Shown: piece by piece, positions 1 to 9,061 of the stretch | Numbering within the stretch: the stretch's first letter is position 1 | Layout of the letters: each line of letters begins with the position of its first letter | NCBI RefSeq assembly: GCF_000400715.1 | Contig: NZ_KE007347.1 | Location: 1,657,382 to 1,721,381 of the forward strand | DNA length: 64,000 nt | DNA from: Acinetobacter genomosp. 15BJ | Lineage (GTDB): Bacteria > Pseudomonadota > Gammaproteobacteria > Pseudomonadales > Moraxellaceae | Direction: 5' to 3' | Made by a program: the position numbers and the translations under genes | The notes under the pieces: model-generated | What the model saw: the letters and a program-made list of their open reading frames with translations, nothing else | Databases searched by the model: none | What the model was told of the DNA's origin: nothing

Positions 1-530
1 TGCGGGTACTGTTGAATTAGCTTTAAAATTTCGGTCAGTTGCAGAGTCGACTGTACTCCACCACGATGTAAACCAACATCAATTTCAATATTCACATCTA
101 AGCAAAGAGAATAGAGCTGAGCAATCTCAAGATATTGTTGTAAGCGTTGCTTGGTATCAATCAGCCACTGAATTTTGGCATTTGACCATTCTGTATACTG
201 TTCAAAAAAATGACGTACTGCTTGAGCAGGCATTGGTTTTCCCAACAAAATATCCGCTTCGGCAAAATTTTCTAAGATCGAAACAATATGCGGTTGATGA
301 AATACCATAAAGCGTTGCGTATTGATCTGTTCAGATAATAGCTTAAGTAGGTCTAGGCTTGCTAATGACTTGACCACCAAGCGTGCTTTTAAATGTTTGG
401 CATGAGCAAGACGAATCTGAACATGCTGGATATTTTGTTTTAACGCTGCCTCATCGATGATCAGTTGCGGAGTCGCAATCCCTTGTTTTTTTAGGTCGAG
501 ATTGAGTTGTTTAAAATAATGATCCAACAT
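1..530 (-). CDS. PLP-dependent alanine racemase/D-threonine aldolase-like enzyme, 5' part only
   Basis: The reverse strand reads open from an ATG at 528-530 to the window edge, giving the first 176 residues. The N-terminus has the pattern of the alanine-racemase-fold D-threonine aldolase / D-serine dehydratase family: TPQLIIDEAAL near residue 20, LVVKSLAS with the likely PLP lysine at K54, and a later EIDVGLHRGGV strand. Family members cleave or deaminate D-beta-hydroxy amino acids with PLP and a divalent metal; the metal-binding C-terminal domain lies outside the window. It follows two co-oriented genes (ceramidase-like hydrolase, lactone oxidase) after a 359-base gap that holds a repeat element, so co-transcription is uncertain. 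The exact substrate cannot be told from this part. Confidence 0.75.
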   Translation of the reverse strand, partial: MLDHYFKQLNLDLKKQGIATPQLIIDEAALKQNIQHVQIRLAHAKHLKARLVVKSLASLDLLKLLSEQINTQRFMVFHQPHIVSILENFAEADILLGKPMPAQAVRHFFEQYTEWSNAKIQWLIDTKQRLQQYLEIAQLYSLCLDVNIEIDVGLHRGGVQSTLQLTEILKLIQQYP

Positions 531-584
531 GGCTATACCTTTTTCAATCAAAGAAAATTTACATGTAATTTGATACGTGAAAAA

Positions 585-683
585 GTCATCTACAACCTGA
601 GCAAGCCAAAGCGGCTAAAGCTTTGGCGAAGCGAAATAAAGCTGAACTACCTTGCGGAGCTAGTCGCTCCACATGTAGATGAC
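585..683. repeat. Dispersed intergenic repeat, copy A (inverted-repeat bounded)
   Basis: The element begins GTCATCTACAACCTG and ends GTAGATGAC (675-683) followed by AATG; these ends are inverted relative to each other. The same ends, with few changes, bound copy B at 5150-5238. Inside it, GCCAAAGC and GCTTTGGC (604-626) form a hairpin. A 38-base segment (596-633) recurs at 744-781 with about three mismatches, and that second copy contains the perfect palindrome ACTAAAGCTTTAGT. The rest of the 531-889 gap shows no convincing gene. Confidence 0.6.
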
Positions 684-889
684 AATGCATTTGCTCTTAC
701 GAAGCTTCAAACGCTTCTCAGGGCGAAACCAAAGTAAGGCGAGCCTGAGCAAGCCAAAGCGACTAAAGCTTTAGTGAAGCGCAAGACGAAGTGGCTTATC
801 CTAAAATAGATAAAAACTCGGCAAGACTCCGTTAAGTTAATTATTTTTCAATAAATTAAATAAACATTTAAGTCGAACTCAAGTTAAAA

Positions 890-2176
890 CTAACCTAAAA
901 ACAACTTTTCCAGATAGGGATTTAAAAACTTGGCTTCTGGGTCAAGCTGCTGACGTAAAGCCATAAAATCATCCCACTTTGGATATAAAGCCCGAAGCTG
1001 TGTGCTGGTCATATGATGCATTTTACCCCAATGCGGACGACCTGCATATTTCTGCAAGATTGGTTCAACCACATCAAAAATTAACTTCGGGTCTTGCTTA
1101 TGATATTGATGCACTGAAATCGAAATGGAGTCCTGCTGATAAAACGGACTGAGCCAGATATCATCCCCTTTGACAAAGCGAAATTCGAGCGGAAAAAAGG
1201 TGGCAACTTTATACTTTCTTAAGGCATGCAACACTTCATCCAGACATTCAACTCCACGATCCACAGCAATCTGATATTCCATTTCATTGAATTTGGTATT
1301 ACGCGGCGTTGGAAATATCTTGCTCGACCAATCAACATAGGTGGTCGGTTTGACAAAGATACCTAACAGCTTCTGTAAATAAGGATTTAGTGACGGAAAG
1401 TTTTTGGTCAACTCAGAGCATAAAGTCAATAAAGTATCATCAGATGGAAAATTTTCCTTCCGTGGCAAAACCGCTTCATCTGTCTCATCCAAGGTTTTCA
1501 GCATCAACTGCTTTTCATGGGAAAACACAAAGCACTCAATATGTCGATGCTGATGTTTCCATTGCTGAATATGCTGCATCATGTCTTCGACTAGACAAAG
1601 TTCAATGTGTTCTTTGAGTTTATAGCGCGGGCGATTCTGCATGGTGATCTGAGTCAAGATGCCGAAGCTCCCCAAAGAAACTCGCCCTGCGGCAAAAATT
1701 TCAGGATGCTCTGTTCGACTGCATTTCAGGATTTCACCCGAAGCGGTTAACAACTCAAATGCTTCAACATAAGCTGAAATACAATGCAAATCTGCACCTG
1801 TGCCATGTGTCCCTGTAGAAACCGCACCTGCCAGACTTTGCTGATCGATATCTCCCTGATTCATCAAAGCCTGATTAATCGATTGCTGTTGTAAATGTTG
1901 GTCTAGGTCATATAAGCGTGTGCCTGCATAAATACTACTCTGACATCGATCAAGATCCGTCGATGCCACACCTGAAATTCGATCCAAAGATAGTAAAGTT
2001 GCATCAGTACACACCAGCGGCGTAAAGGAGTGCCCTGCACCAACCACCCGCATTTTTTGCTGCGCTTGAACCATAGCCTGTAGTTCTTGAATATTGGCAG
2101 GTTGTAAAATCTGTTGCGGCTTAGCTTTTTGAAAGCCAGACCAGTTCGACCAAATGCCTTGTGTTAAATCACTCAT
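890..2176 (-). CDS. FAD-dependent sugar-1,4-lactone oxidase family protein
   Basis: This 428-residue protein matches the D-arabinono-/L-gulono-1,4-lactone oxidase family, flavoenzymes that oxidise aldonolactones. An N-terminal FAD-binding (PCMH-type) domain spans roughly residues 15-180, with RVVGAGHSFTPLV as the pyrophosphate loop. The C-terminal ALO domain ends with the HWGKMHH motif typical of the family and the tail FLNPYLEKLF. No signal peptide is seen, so it is probably cytosolic. Its start overlaps the stop of the upstream ceramidase-like gene as ATGA (2173-2176), implying translational coupling. The natural substrate is unknown; bacterial members often oxidise sugars or lactones other than ascorbate precursors. 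Confidence 0.85.
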   Translation of the reverse strand: MSDLTQGIWSNWSGFQKAKPQQILQPANIQELQAMVQAQQKMRVVGAGHSFTPLVCTDATLLSLDRISGVASTDLDRCQSSIYAGTRLYDLDQHLQQQSINQALMNQGDIDQQSLAGAVSTGTHGTGADLHCISAYVEAFELLTASGEILKCSRTEHPEIFAAGRVSLGSFGILTQITMQNRPRYKLKEHIELCLVEDMMQHIQQWKHQHRHIECFVFSHEKQLMLKTLDETDEAVLPRKENFPSDDTLLTLCSELTKNFPSLNPYLQKLLGIFVKPTTYVDWSSKIFPTPRNTKFNEMEYQIAVDRGVECLDEVLHALRKYKVATFFPLEFRFVKGDDIWLSPFYQQDSISISVHQYHKQDPKLIFDVVEPILQKYAGRPHWGKMHHMTSTQLRALYPKWDDFMALRQQLDPEAKFLNPYLEKLFLG

Positions 2177-3921
2177 ACTGCCTCTCCTTGGCTAACGGCA
2201 GTTTTTAAATTGCCATGATTGGTGCGTTTTGCGAGTTCATTTTCTGGAATCGGCTGTGGTCGTGTCATTTCATCGTAATGACGTTTAGTTTTTTCTAGTA
2301 ATAATTGTTCTGCTAATCCTTTGAATTTGCTCTGACAGGCTGCCAATGTCCATTGACCGAATAAGGTATGCCCACCTTCATAAGCTTGCGCTTGGTATTC
2401 TTCATAGGTGGTGACATAGCCCATATAATCATTGCAGTACGATGCTAACCAAACGCTTTCAATCGAAGCCTGTACGGCAAACGTCTGTTTAACCGTATCA
2501 ACGACACGCTGTCCTGCAATAGTGGTAAATTCTCCCGGACAGCAAATCAAAGTCAATTGACCTAATCGCACAATTTGTAAGGGAACCACACTCGGTACTA
2601 AAGGACTGTGCTGAATCGCCCCTGCTTTCACTTGTCGATTCATTTCTGCAATCAACGGATCAAGGATACTCGGCGGAAAACCAATCGGTTGACCTAAAAT
2701 TTTTTTAGCACCCGCTTCCAGTAGAATCTGTTTCGGCCCTTGTGATGCATACAGTTGCTGATACGCTACAAAATCAACTGGATTGGAATGCTTGGTTTTC
2801 TGTTTGCGAAATTGATCGGCTAAAAATTGCATCCCCATGATTAAGGGTTTGGGCGCACCTAAACCATCGACAGGTGTGCCTGCAAAAAATGCGGTGCCAT
2901 GACAAGGCTGACTGGTCTTTGCATGCTTTTGACCCTCTGCAAACTCATCTGGAATTTCAATATTACTCAGGTCTACATAGGACAAAACAGCATCGATCTT
3001 GCCTTCGACTTTCTGCATATTTTTAGGGATATTCTGTTGTAAGCCATTCAAAGCTAGTTCACTTTGATAACGCCCATTTTGTTGCGCGTACTGATATTCC
3101 TGCTCACCTTTAATTTGATTGCGAATCTTGAGCTGATCTTTGCCATGAAAATGCGGTGATACATCGCCTGCAGTCGCTTGGGCAAAAATCGTGACTGGAT
3201 TTTGAATCCCTTGCTCAATTAAAGCCTGCTCAGAGAATGCGGCTGCATAGCCTTTATTATCGCCATCATAGGCGTTTAAAGAATTTCCCAAACAGGTTGC
3301 ATGTACCCCAAATAAGGAAATAAAGGACTGTAGATGTTGCTCACGATAGAAACCAATCAGTTGCATTTCACGATTCAAGGCTAAATGCGTTTCAGCTTCG
3401 GTACGTGGCTGAACGTCTGGATTACGATTATAGGCTTTGATCGAACGATTCCACGCCACAGCAGTATGTTCTGGAAAATGCTGCGTCCCTAAAAAAATCT
3501 CGGTGTCTTGTTCAGACGCAATCGCATTTTGAATACTCTGTACAATTGCCTCAACAATGGCAGTTAAATGTTCAGGCACAAAACCAGGCGTTGGCATATT
3601 GTATAAAGCTTCATAACCACAACCGCCAGGCCCCGAATGAGTATGCGTTGCCATAAGGACCAATTGATTTTCATCAAATTGTGAGTCAAGTATTTGTGTG
3701 AGTCGCGCTACTGTTTGGCTACGTATCGCATGGGTAATGCAGCCTAAATCCAGACAACAAATCAGCAGTCGAATGCCCTGTTGATCGATGATACTCACAC
3801 TGCGTGCATATAAAGCAGTCCTTTGTTGATATGCCCGATGTGACCATTGCCCATAACCAAACATGGCATAGCCTTTCGGTGTAATCTTGATTTGCTGCTT
3901 GTCCCAACCCACCTGATACAT
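2173..3921 (-). CDS. Neutral/alkaline ceramidase-like hydrolase
   Basis: The 582-residue protein has the neutral/alkaline non-lysosomal ceramidase N-terminal fold. It starts directly with the domain (VGWDKQQIKITPKGYAMFGYG) and carries the metal-site strand ATHTHSGPGG, followed by a histidine in SLFGVHATCLG and a C-terminal YCNDYMGYVTTYEEY segment seen in ceramidases. Ceramidases hydrolyse the N-acyl bond of ceramide using zinc. Unlike secreted ceramidases it shows no signal peptide, so a cytosolic role on another amide is possible. It is the first gene of a minus-strand set, overlaps the lactone oxidase by four bases, and is divergent from an AraC-type regulator. Related Acinetobacter proteins are annotated only at this domain level. 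Confidence 0.8.
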   Translation of the reverse strand: MYQVGWDKQQIKITPKGYAMFGYGQWSHRAYQQRTALYARSVSIIDQQGIRLLICCLDLGCITHAIRSQTVARLTQILDSQFDENQLVLMATHTHSGPGGCGYEALYNMPTPGFVPEHLTAIVEAIVQSIQNAIASEQDTEIFLGTQHFPEHTAVAWNRSIKAYNRNPDVQPRTEAETHLALNREMQLIGFYREQHLQSFISLFGVHATCLGNSLNAYDGDNKGYAAAFSEQALIEQGIQNPVTIFAQATAGDVSPHFHGKDQLKIRNQIKGEQEYQYAQQNGRYQSELALNGLQQNIPKNMQKVEGKIDAVLSYVDLSNIEIPDEFAEGQKHAKTSQPCHGTAFFAGTPVDGLGAPKPLIMGMQFLADQFRKQKTKHSNPVDFVAYQQLYASQGPKQILLEAGAKKILGQPIGFPPSILDPLIAEMNRQVKAGAIQHSPLVPSVVPLQIVRLGQLTLICCPGEFTTIAGQRVVDTVKQTFAVQASIESVWLASYCNDYMGYVTTYEEYQAQAYEGGHTLFGQWTLAACQSKFKGLAEQLLLEKTKRHYDEMTRPQPIPENELAKRTNHGNLKTAVSQGEAV

Positions 3922-4044
3922 TGGTGCTTCCCTTTTTCAATTCTTTTTCTGATTGCTTGTCACAAAGCATGTTGAAAGTTAATCAAAATTATGCGATACC
4001 CAACAGGGTTAAAGACACTTTTCTTTGGGGGGCAAAACGGACTT

Positions 4045-5085
4045 ATGCCTAAACAATTCTTCAATAACACTGAAACACAGCAATTCATTCCACCAACGAT
4101 TTTGGCCAGCCTGATTCACTATGCTGAGCAACAGCAATGGGGCTATGCCGCTTGGTTTCAGGATTCAGGGTTAGACATTGCACAAATACAGCAAACTCAA
4201 GGTGTGGTTCGTTTTAGCCAACTCTGTGATGTTGTCCATCAAGCCATGACAGCCTATCAACAACCTAACCTAGGCTTAAAGCTTGGCAGTAGCGAAGGTC
4301 TGATTTCAATGGGGATTTTGGGTTTTGCCATGCAATCCTGTAAAACCGTTGCAGATGCTTTAGATATTGCGCTGCGCTACCATCGGATTTCGGGCAGTGT
4401 CTTAAATATCGACTTTTCTATCCACGCTGATCTTTGTGAATTGGAAGTCACCGAACCCTATCCCTGCAATGAACTGAAAGCCTTTTTCTATGATGAATTA
4501 TTTAGCAGCATCATCACCTGTTTAAATGCGATGCTGGGCGATCATGATGATGTGGTGAATCTTGAGCTCAGCTATTTACCAAACGAATATCAACAACAAT
4601 ATAACGAACTCTTTGGCTGCCCAATCCAGTTTAACAGTGATAGAAATATCATGCGTTTTAGTAGCAGTCTGTTGCAACGCAGCTTAAAAAATTACAGTCC
4701 AGCCAACTATGCAACTGCGCTACACATCTGTGAACAAGCCCTAAAAGAAATAGACCAGCTCAATCAGGTCGGCTATGTGCATTTACTTGATCATTTGATT
4801 GAACAGCATTTACCAGAACGTTTTGAGATGCAACAAGCTGCCGAACAACTACACATCAGCGAACGCCACTTAAGACGTCAATTGTTATCAGAGGGCCTGA
4901 GCTTTCAACAAATTCGGCAAAATGTCTTGGAGCGTAAAGCCAAACAGTTATTGGAAAAGAACCTATCCATGAGTGAGATTAGCCTGCAACTAGGCTTTAG
5001 CGAATTACGTGAATTCAGACGTGCCTTTAAACGATGGACTGGGCAAGCGCCCTCGGTTTATAAACAAGAGACTCACCTTACTTAA
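4045..5085 (+). CDS. AraC-family transcriptional regulator (arabinose-binding-like N-domain)
   Basis: The start at 4045 gives 346 residues; an in-frame ATG at 3991 would add 18 residues that family members lack. The N-terminal half (FIPPTILASLIHYAEQQ onward) resembles the ligand-binding domain of OruR/MmsR-type AraC regulators. The C-terminal about 100 residues hold two helix-turn-helix motifs, seen as EQLHISERHLRRQL and EISLQLGFSELREFRRAF. It is divergent from the ceramidase/lactone-oxidase genes across a gap of about 120 bases and is the natural candidate to control them. The inducer is unknown. Confidence 0.85.
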   Translation: MPKQFFNNTETQQFIPPTILASLIHYAEQQQWGYAAWFQDSGLDIAQIQQTQGVVRFSQLCDVVHQAMTAYQQPNLGLKLGSSEGLISMGILGFAMQSCKTVADALDIALRYHRISGSVLNIDFSIHADLCELEVTEPYPCNELKAFFYDELFSSIITCLNAMLGDHDDVVNLELSYLPNEYQQQYNELFGCPIQFNSDRNIMRFSSSLLQRSLKNYSPANYATALHICEQALKEIDQLNQVGYVHLLDHLIEQHLPERFEMQQAAEQLHISERHLRRQLLSEGLSFQQIRQNVLERKAKQLLEKNLSMSEISLQLGFSELREFRRAFKRWTGQAPSVYKQETHLT

Positions 5086-5149
5086 ATGATTAATTCGTAA
5101 TGCCCACCCATATAAAATGAACATATCTCAGGAATTACTGGTGCTACAG

Positions 5150-5238
5150 GTCATCCACAACCTGCGTGAGATTAATCAGATGCTATTTCTGCGATTAATT
5201 TAAAGAGATGCCGAAAGAAGACAGGTTTTGTGGATGAC
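5150..5238. repeat. Dispersed intergenic repeat, copy B
   Basis: The element is bounded by GTCATCCACAACCTG (5150-5164) and its near inverse CAGGTTTTGTGGATGAC (5222-5238), followed by AATG. The ends match those of copy A at 585-683; the interiors differ. It fills most of the gap between the AraC gene and tauD. No protein-coding sign is visible in the 5086-5393 gap. Confidence 0.6.
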
Positions 5239-5248
5239 AATGGTTTTG

Positions 5249-5274
5249 GTTACTTTTGCCGAAACAAAAGTAAC
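5249..5274. repeat. Perfect 10-bp hairpin next to repeat copy B
   Basis: GTTACTTTTG and CAAAAGTAAC form a perfect stem around the loop CCGAAA. There is no U tract, so it is not an obvious terminator. A weaker relative of the loop and right arm (GCGAAACCAAAGTAA) follows copy A near 723-737, so the hairpin seems to belong to the same repeat family. Confidence 0.5.
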
Positions 5275-5347
5275 TCCAGCTGAAGGCTTATCCCCCAATA
5301 GGATGAGATCGCCATAAGATTCCACAAAGATGATCGAACTATAAAAT

Positions 5348-5374
5348 AAAAAAGCTCAGGATTTTACCCAAGCC
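5348..5374 (-). terminator. Probable rho-independent terminator of tauABCD
   Basis: On the minus strand an 8-bp stem (5367-5374 with 5353-5360, several G-U pairs) is followed by a run of six T. It lies 20 bases beyond the tauD stop. Confidence 0.5.
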
Positions 5375-5393
5375 TTCCAATCTAAATGAAGCC

Positions 5394-6239
5394 TTAACTT
5401 GCCGCTTGATAAAACGGCACGTCACCATTAATCGTGGCACGATGCATAATCCGATGCGCCTCACCATAATCAAATAACGCCTTATGCTGTGTACAACGAT
5501 TATCCCAAATCGCTACATCACCGGCTTGCCACTGCCAACGCAAATGGAACTGCTCATTGGTGGCATGCGCAAATAAATATTGCAGCAATTCAGCACTTTC
5601 GGTCTCATCCAGCTCATTAATACGCGTGGTAAACCCTTCGCTCACGAACAAAATCGGCTGACCTGTAACAGGATGCGTTCGCACCACAGGATGAACAACA
5701 GGTGGATTACGCTTAAACGTTTCTTCCAGTTTTTTACGCTCAACATCGTTATGCGAGAAACGTTCAATCGGAAAAGACTGACGAATATCATGTGTTGCCG
5801 TTAAGCCTTTTAACTTTTGCTGCAATCCTTGATCCAATGCGGCAAATGCCGCTGCGCCACTCGACCAGAGCGTATCACCACCCACAGGTGGAATCTTGAT
5901 GGCTTGTAATACACAACCCAATGGCGGTTTCTGGCTGAAAGTCACATCAGTGTGCCAAAGCTCATTGTCACGTAAGTCTTGTTTCCAACTGTCCAATACA
6001 ATAATTTCAGGCACATTATCGATAGATGGATAGATCGGATGAATATGCAAAGAACCAAAACTACGTGCCAACTCCGCTTGTGCCTGAGGTGCAAGCTGCT
6101 GATTACGTAAGAAAATTACATGATGATCCAGCAAAGCCTGTTGAATTTGTTGTGTAGTATTTTCATCAGCCGTATTTAAGTCAACATCGTGAATAATTGC
6201 ACCGATTGTTGGTTTAATAACTTCAATATTTAAGGTCAT
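5394..6239 (-). CDS. tauD: Taurine dioxygenase (2-oxoglutarate, Fe(II))
   Basis: TauD hydroxylates taurine with O2 and 2-oxoglutarate; the product breaks down to aminoacetaldehyde and sulfite, which supplies sulfur. The 281-residue length is normal for the family. The iron ligands are visible as WHTD (H96, D98) and H252 in NRCTQH, and R267 in HRIMHRAT is the 2-oxoglutarate-binding arginine; the spacing equals that of the E. coli enzyme. It is the last gene of a tauABCD-order operon. A related alkylsulfonate dioxygenase is the only serious alternative, but the adjoining taurine-type ABC genes favour taurine. Confidence 0.93.
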   Translation of the reverse strand: MTLNIEVIKPTIGAIIHDVDLNTADENTTQQIQQALLDHHVIFLRNQQLAPQAQAELARSFGSLHIHPIYPSIDNVPEIIVLDSWKQDLRDNELWHTDVTFSQKPPLGCVLQAIKIPPVGGDTLWSSGAAAFAALDQGLQQKLKGLTATHDIRQSFPIERFSHNDVERKKLEETFKRNPPVVHPVVRTHPVTGQPILFVSEGFTTRINELDETESAELLQYLFAHATNEQFHLRWQWQAGDVAIWDNRCTQHKALFDYGEAHRIMHRATINGDVPFYQAAS

Positions 6240-6255
6240 CTTCTACTACTCACAC

Positions 6256-7137
6256 TTATAACTGTTGGCCATACCAAGGAGATAATTGCTTCTGTAACCA
6301 ACGCAAAAACAATTCAAAACTAACGGCGACGATCGCAATGACAATAATCCCCAGAACTACTGTATCGGTGATTAGGAACTGTGCTGCCGACTGCACCATA
6401 AAACCAATACCACGATCTGCTGCGACTAATTCCGACGCCACTAAAGTCGACCAACCCACACCCAAACCAATACGAATACCTGTCAAGATATGCGGTAAAG
6501 CGGTCGGCAGAATCACATGCCAAAACACTTGTGATTGGCTTGCCCCTAAAGATAAAGCGGCACGTTCACGATTGAGCTGATGACTCAGCACACCATGAGT
6601 GCTACTAATAATCACAGGCGCAAGGATCGAAAAGAAAATCAAAAGCACTTTGGTGGTTTCACCAATGCCGAACCAGATCACCAATAAAGGTAAATAAGCT
6701 AACGGTGGAATTGGGCGTAATAACTCAACCAATGGATCAAGCACCGCGCGCACCCATTTGTTCAAACCCATCCATAAACCTAAAGGTACACCAATGGCAA
6801 TCGCAGCAACTAAGGCCAATAAGACACGAGAAATACTCGCGGCCAAATGCTGCCATAAGGTGGCTTTCATAAAACCTTGTTGGCTGACTTCAAGAAACTT
6901 CTGCCATACCGCTTGAGGGCTCGGCAAAAATAGACTTGGGACAATTTTTAATGCAGTGATCAAATACCAAATCACCAGTACGCTCAAGACACTGGAAAGG
7001 CTGAGCGCTAAACTACGATGACGAGTAAAGAAAGCCCCAATTGGAGTAAAAATCGAAGAGGATTGTGCTCGGTTCGTCGATTGCAGTTCTTCTGTCTTAC
7101 TCACCTCATAGGCTGTATTTTTTGCTTGACCCGTCAT
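6256..7137 (-). CDS. tauC: Taurine ABC transporter permease
   Basis: This 293-residue protein is a TauC/SsuC-type inner-membrane permease. After a cytoplasmic lead of about 45 residues come about six hydrophobic helices and the EAA loop AALSLGASQSQVFWHVILPTALPHI, split here as AALSLGASQ and VILPTALPHI, which contacts the ATPase. Its ATG overlaps the tauB stop by four bases (7134-7137), and tauD follows after 16 bases. It forms the membrane channel with TauB driving uptake of taurine delivered by TauA. Confidence 0.92.
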   Translation of the reverse strand: MTGQAKNTAYEVSKTEELQSTNRAQSSSIFTPIGAFFTRHRSLALSLSSVLSVLVIWYLITALKIVPSLFLPSPQAVWQKFLEVSQQGFMKATLWQHLAASISRVLLALVAAIAIGVPLGLWMGLNKWVRAVLDPLVELLRPIPPLAYLPLLVIWFGIGETTKVLLIFFSILAPVIISSTHGVLSHQLNRERAALSLGASQSQVFWHVILPTALPHILTGIRIGLGVGWSTLVASELVAADRGIGFMVQSAAQFLITDTVVLGIIVIAIVAVSFELFLRWLQKQLSPWYGQQL

Positions 7138-7925
7138 ACAGCCACCCCATGCCCTGTCTGCTTCTGCACACGCAGGCGTTCAAACAATTGCTCGCGTAAT
7201 TGGATAAATTTCGGATCAGACTTAATCGCACGGATGGATTCACCTTGCTTATAACGCTCTGCAAAATCCAGCTTTAAAGTTTCGACAATCTTACCTGGAC
7301 GAGCCGTCATCAACACCAGTTGATTGCTCAGCAAAAGTGCTTCCTCAATGTCATGGGTAATCAGGAAGAATGATTTATTTTGCTCAATCCATAAATCCAA
7401 CACCAACTGCTGCATGGTTTCACGGGTAAAGGCATCAAGCGCAGCAAAAGGCTCATCCAATAAAATGAATGCCGCATGACTAATCAAAGCACGTGCGATC
7501 CCAACCCGTTGTTTCATACCACCTGACAGTTCCCAAATATTAGCTTGAGCCACATGACTCAAACCGACAATTTTCAGGATTGCATCCACTTGCTGTTGAA
7601 TCTGTTGCTCTTTTAAACCTTTAAGCTGTAAAGCAAAACCGATATTTTCAGAGACATTTAACCAAGGCAATAAAGCATGATCTTGGAACACGACCGCACG
7701 GCGTGCATCAGGTGCAGTGATCACTTCATAATCCAGCTTGATCTGACCTAAACTTGGCTTTTGAAAACCTGCCAAAATATTTAGCAATGTTGTTTTACCA
7801 CAACCAGACTCACCCAAAATCACAGTCAAAGTCCCTTCTTCAATTGTTAAATTGATATCTTGAAGTACAGGCACAGTCTGATTTGGAAAAGTTAAATGAA
7901 GATGCTCGGCAGCTAATACACTCAT
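7134..7925 (-). CDS. tauB: Taurine ABC transporter ATP-binding protein
   Basis: The 263-residue ATPase has Walker A GESGCGKTT, Q-loop VVFQDHALLPW, signature LSGGMKQRVGIARAL, Walker B FILLDEPFAALD and the switch histidine in LITHDIEEA. Length and the position between tauA and tauC identify it as TauB; an SsuB (alkanesulfonate) role would be hard to exclude by sequence alone. It powers taurine import from the cytoplasmic face. Confidence 0.92.
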   Translation of the reverse strand: MSVLAAEHLHLTFPNQTVPVLQDINLTIEEGTLTVILGESGCGKTTLLNILAGFQKPSLGQIKLDYEVITAPDARRAVVFQDHALLPWLNVSENIGFALQLKGLKEQQIQQQVDAILKIVGLSHVAQANIWELSGGMKQRVGIARALISHAAFILLDEPFAALDAFTRETMQQLVLDLWIEQNKSFFLITHDIEEALLLSNQLVLMTARPGKIVETLKLDFAERYKQGESIRAIKSDPKFIQLREQLFERLRVQKQTGHGVAV

Positions 7926-7934
7926 TTCGATCTC

Positions 7935-8957
7935 CTATGGCTGTAAGAAGTTGGTCGTGACATTCGCTTGATAATCAGGTTTTACTTGATCCACCTTGCC
8001 TTGGCTTTTTAGGAACGTAGCGGTATCAAAAATATTCTTGGCGAACTCACCAGATAAAGTGGTTTGTTGCTGCTGACGATCAAGATAGCTATTTCCTGAA
8101 AGAAGCAATGGAATATCTTTGCTATCCGAGCCTGTCAGCTGAGCAATTTTCTGGATGTTATCGGCATTTTGTTCAAATGCTTTTGGATCTTGCTGGTACG
8201 CTTCAACTTGTTTCAAGCTGGTTTTTACGAATGCTTTTAAGAACTCTGGATTTTTTTCAGCGAAATCTTTACGAACTACCCATAAATCATAGGTTGGTGC
8301 GCCCCACTCGCCAACTTGTTTCGAGTCTGTTAATACATAACCACTGGCTTTGACTTTGCTTAATGCAGGTTCCCAAACATATGTTGCATCGATATCACCA
8401 CGTTCCCAAGCTGCTGTGATTTCTGGTGGACGTAAGTTAATAATCTTGACTTGGTTATCCGCAATATTCCAATGCTTGAGCGCTGACAATAAGCTGTAAT
8501 GCGTGGTTGAAACGAATGGTACAGCAATGGTTTTGCCAATCAAATCTTGCGGGTTTTTGATGCCTGATTTGTTACTTACCACCAATGCTTCTGAACCACC
8601 TAATTTAGCCGTCACAAGAAATACTTCAATCGGTAAATCACGACTTGCAGCAGCAGCCAAAGGGCTAGAGCCGATATTGCCGATCACCACATCACCCGAA
8701 GCCAATGCATTGACCACATCTGAACCTGCATCAAATTTGCGCCACTGAATTGCTTGATTACTATCACGTTCATAATCACCGTTGGCTTGTGCAACCTTGG
8801 TTGGATCAACACCAGTTTGGTAAGCTATCACCACTGCTTTGTTGTTTTTAGACTGAACAGGTGCAGCATCTTTTTGATTTTGATAGATAATAAAAGCAAC
8901 AATCGCCACAAGGACGATCGCTGTAACGATTAACGGCTTGGTGTTCTTGATGCCCAT
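7935..8957 (-). CDS. tauA: Taurine-binding periplasmic protein
   Basis: The chosen ATG at 8957 has a GAAAGA ribosome site upstream; a TTG seven codons earlier is less likely. The protein (340 residues) starts with a hydrophobic export segment (about residues 7-27) without a lipobox cysteine, so it may be cleaved or remain anchored. The mature part has the NMT1/SsuA-like substrate-binding fold, with VVIAYQTGVDPTK, then GDVVIGNIGSSPLAAAASR, and the hinge region DATYVWEPALSK. It captures taurine for TauBC and heads the tauABCD operon. Confidence 0.9.
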   Translation of the reverse strand: MGIKNTKPLIVTAIVLVAIVAFIIYQNQKDAAPVQSKNNKAVVIAYQTGVDPTKVAQANGDYERDSNQAIQWRKFDAGSDVVNALASGDVVIGNIGSSPLAAAASRDLPIEVFLVTAKLGGSEALVVSNKSGIKNPQDLIGKTIAVPFVSTTHYSLLSALKHWNIADNQVKIINLRPPEITAAWERGDIDATYVWEPALSKVKASGYVLTDSKQVGEWGAPTYDLWVVRKDFAEKNPEFLKAFVKTSLKQVEAYQQDPKAFEQNADNIQKIAQLTGSDSKDIPLLLSGNSYLDRQQQQTTLSGEFAKNIFDTATFLKSQGKVDQVKPDYQANVTTNFLQP

Positions 8958-9034
8958 AATTAGATGATCTTTCAACAATATAGGCTTATGGTATGCGGCA
9001 TGCTTTATGATTAAAAATAAGAAAAAGTGAGTTG

Positions 9035-9061
9035 CTTATTCCTTTATAAGATAAGAATAAG
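9035..9061 (-). promoter_or_regulatory. Inverted repeat upstream of tauA, candidate LysR-type (CysB/Cbl) site
   Basis: CTTATTC (9035-9041) and GAATAAG (9055-9061) form a perfect 7-base inverted repeat with 13 bases between, about 80 bases before the tauA start. Sulfonate operons are commonly activated by CysB/Cbl under sulfur limitation, whose sites are degenerate; the link is inference. The rest of the 8958-9382 divergent gap is extremely AT-rich, and I see no gene or clear -35/-10 pair. Confidence 0.3.

Noticed and set aside
507..737. 76-codon open frame in the first intergenic gap
   Set aside because: It lies almost entirely in the repeat element and its hairpins, its start falls inside the opposing gene, and it has no ribosome site; similar frames arise from such repeats by chance.
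5249..5274. Hairpin considered as terminator of the AraC-type gene
   Set aside because: The stem is perfect but has no T tract on either side and is 160 bases past the stop; it fits better as part of the repeat family.
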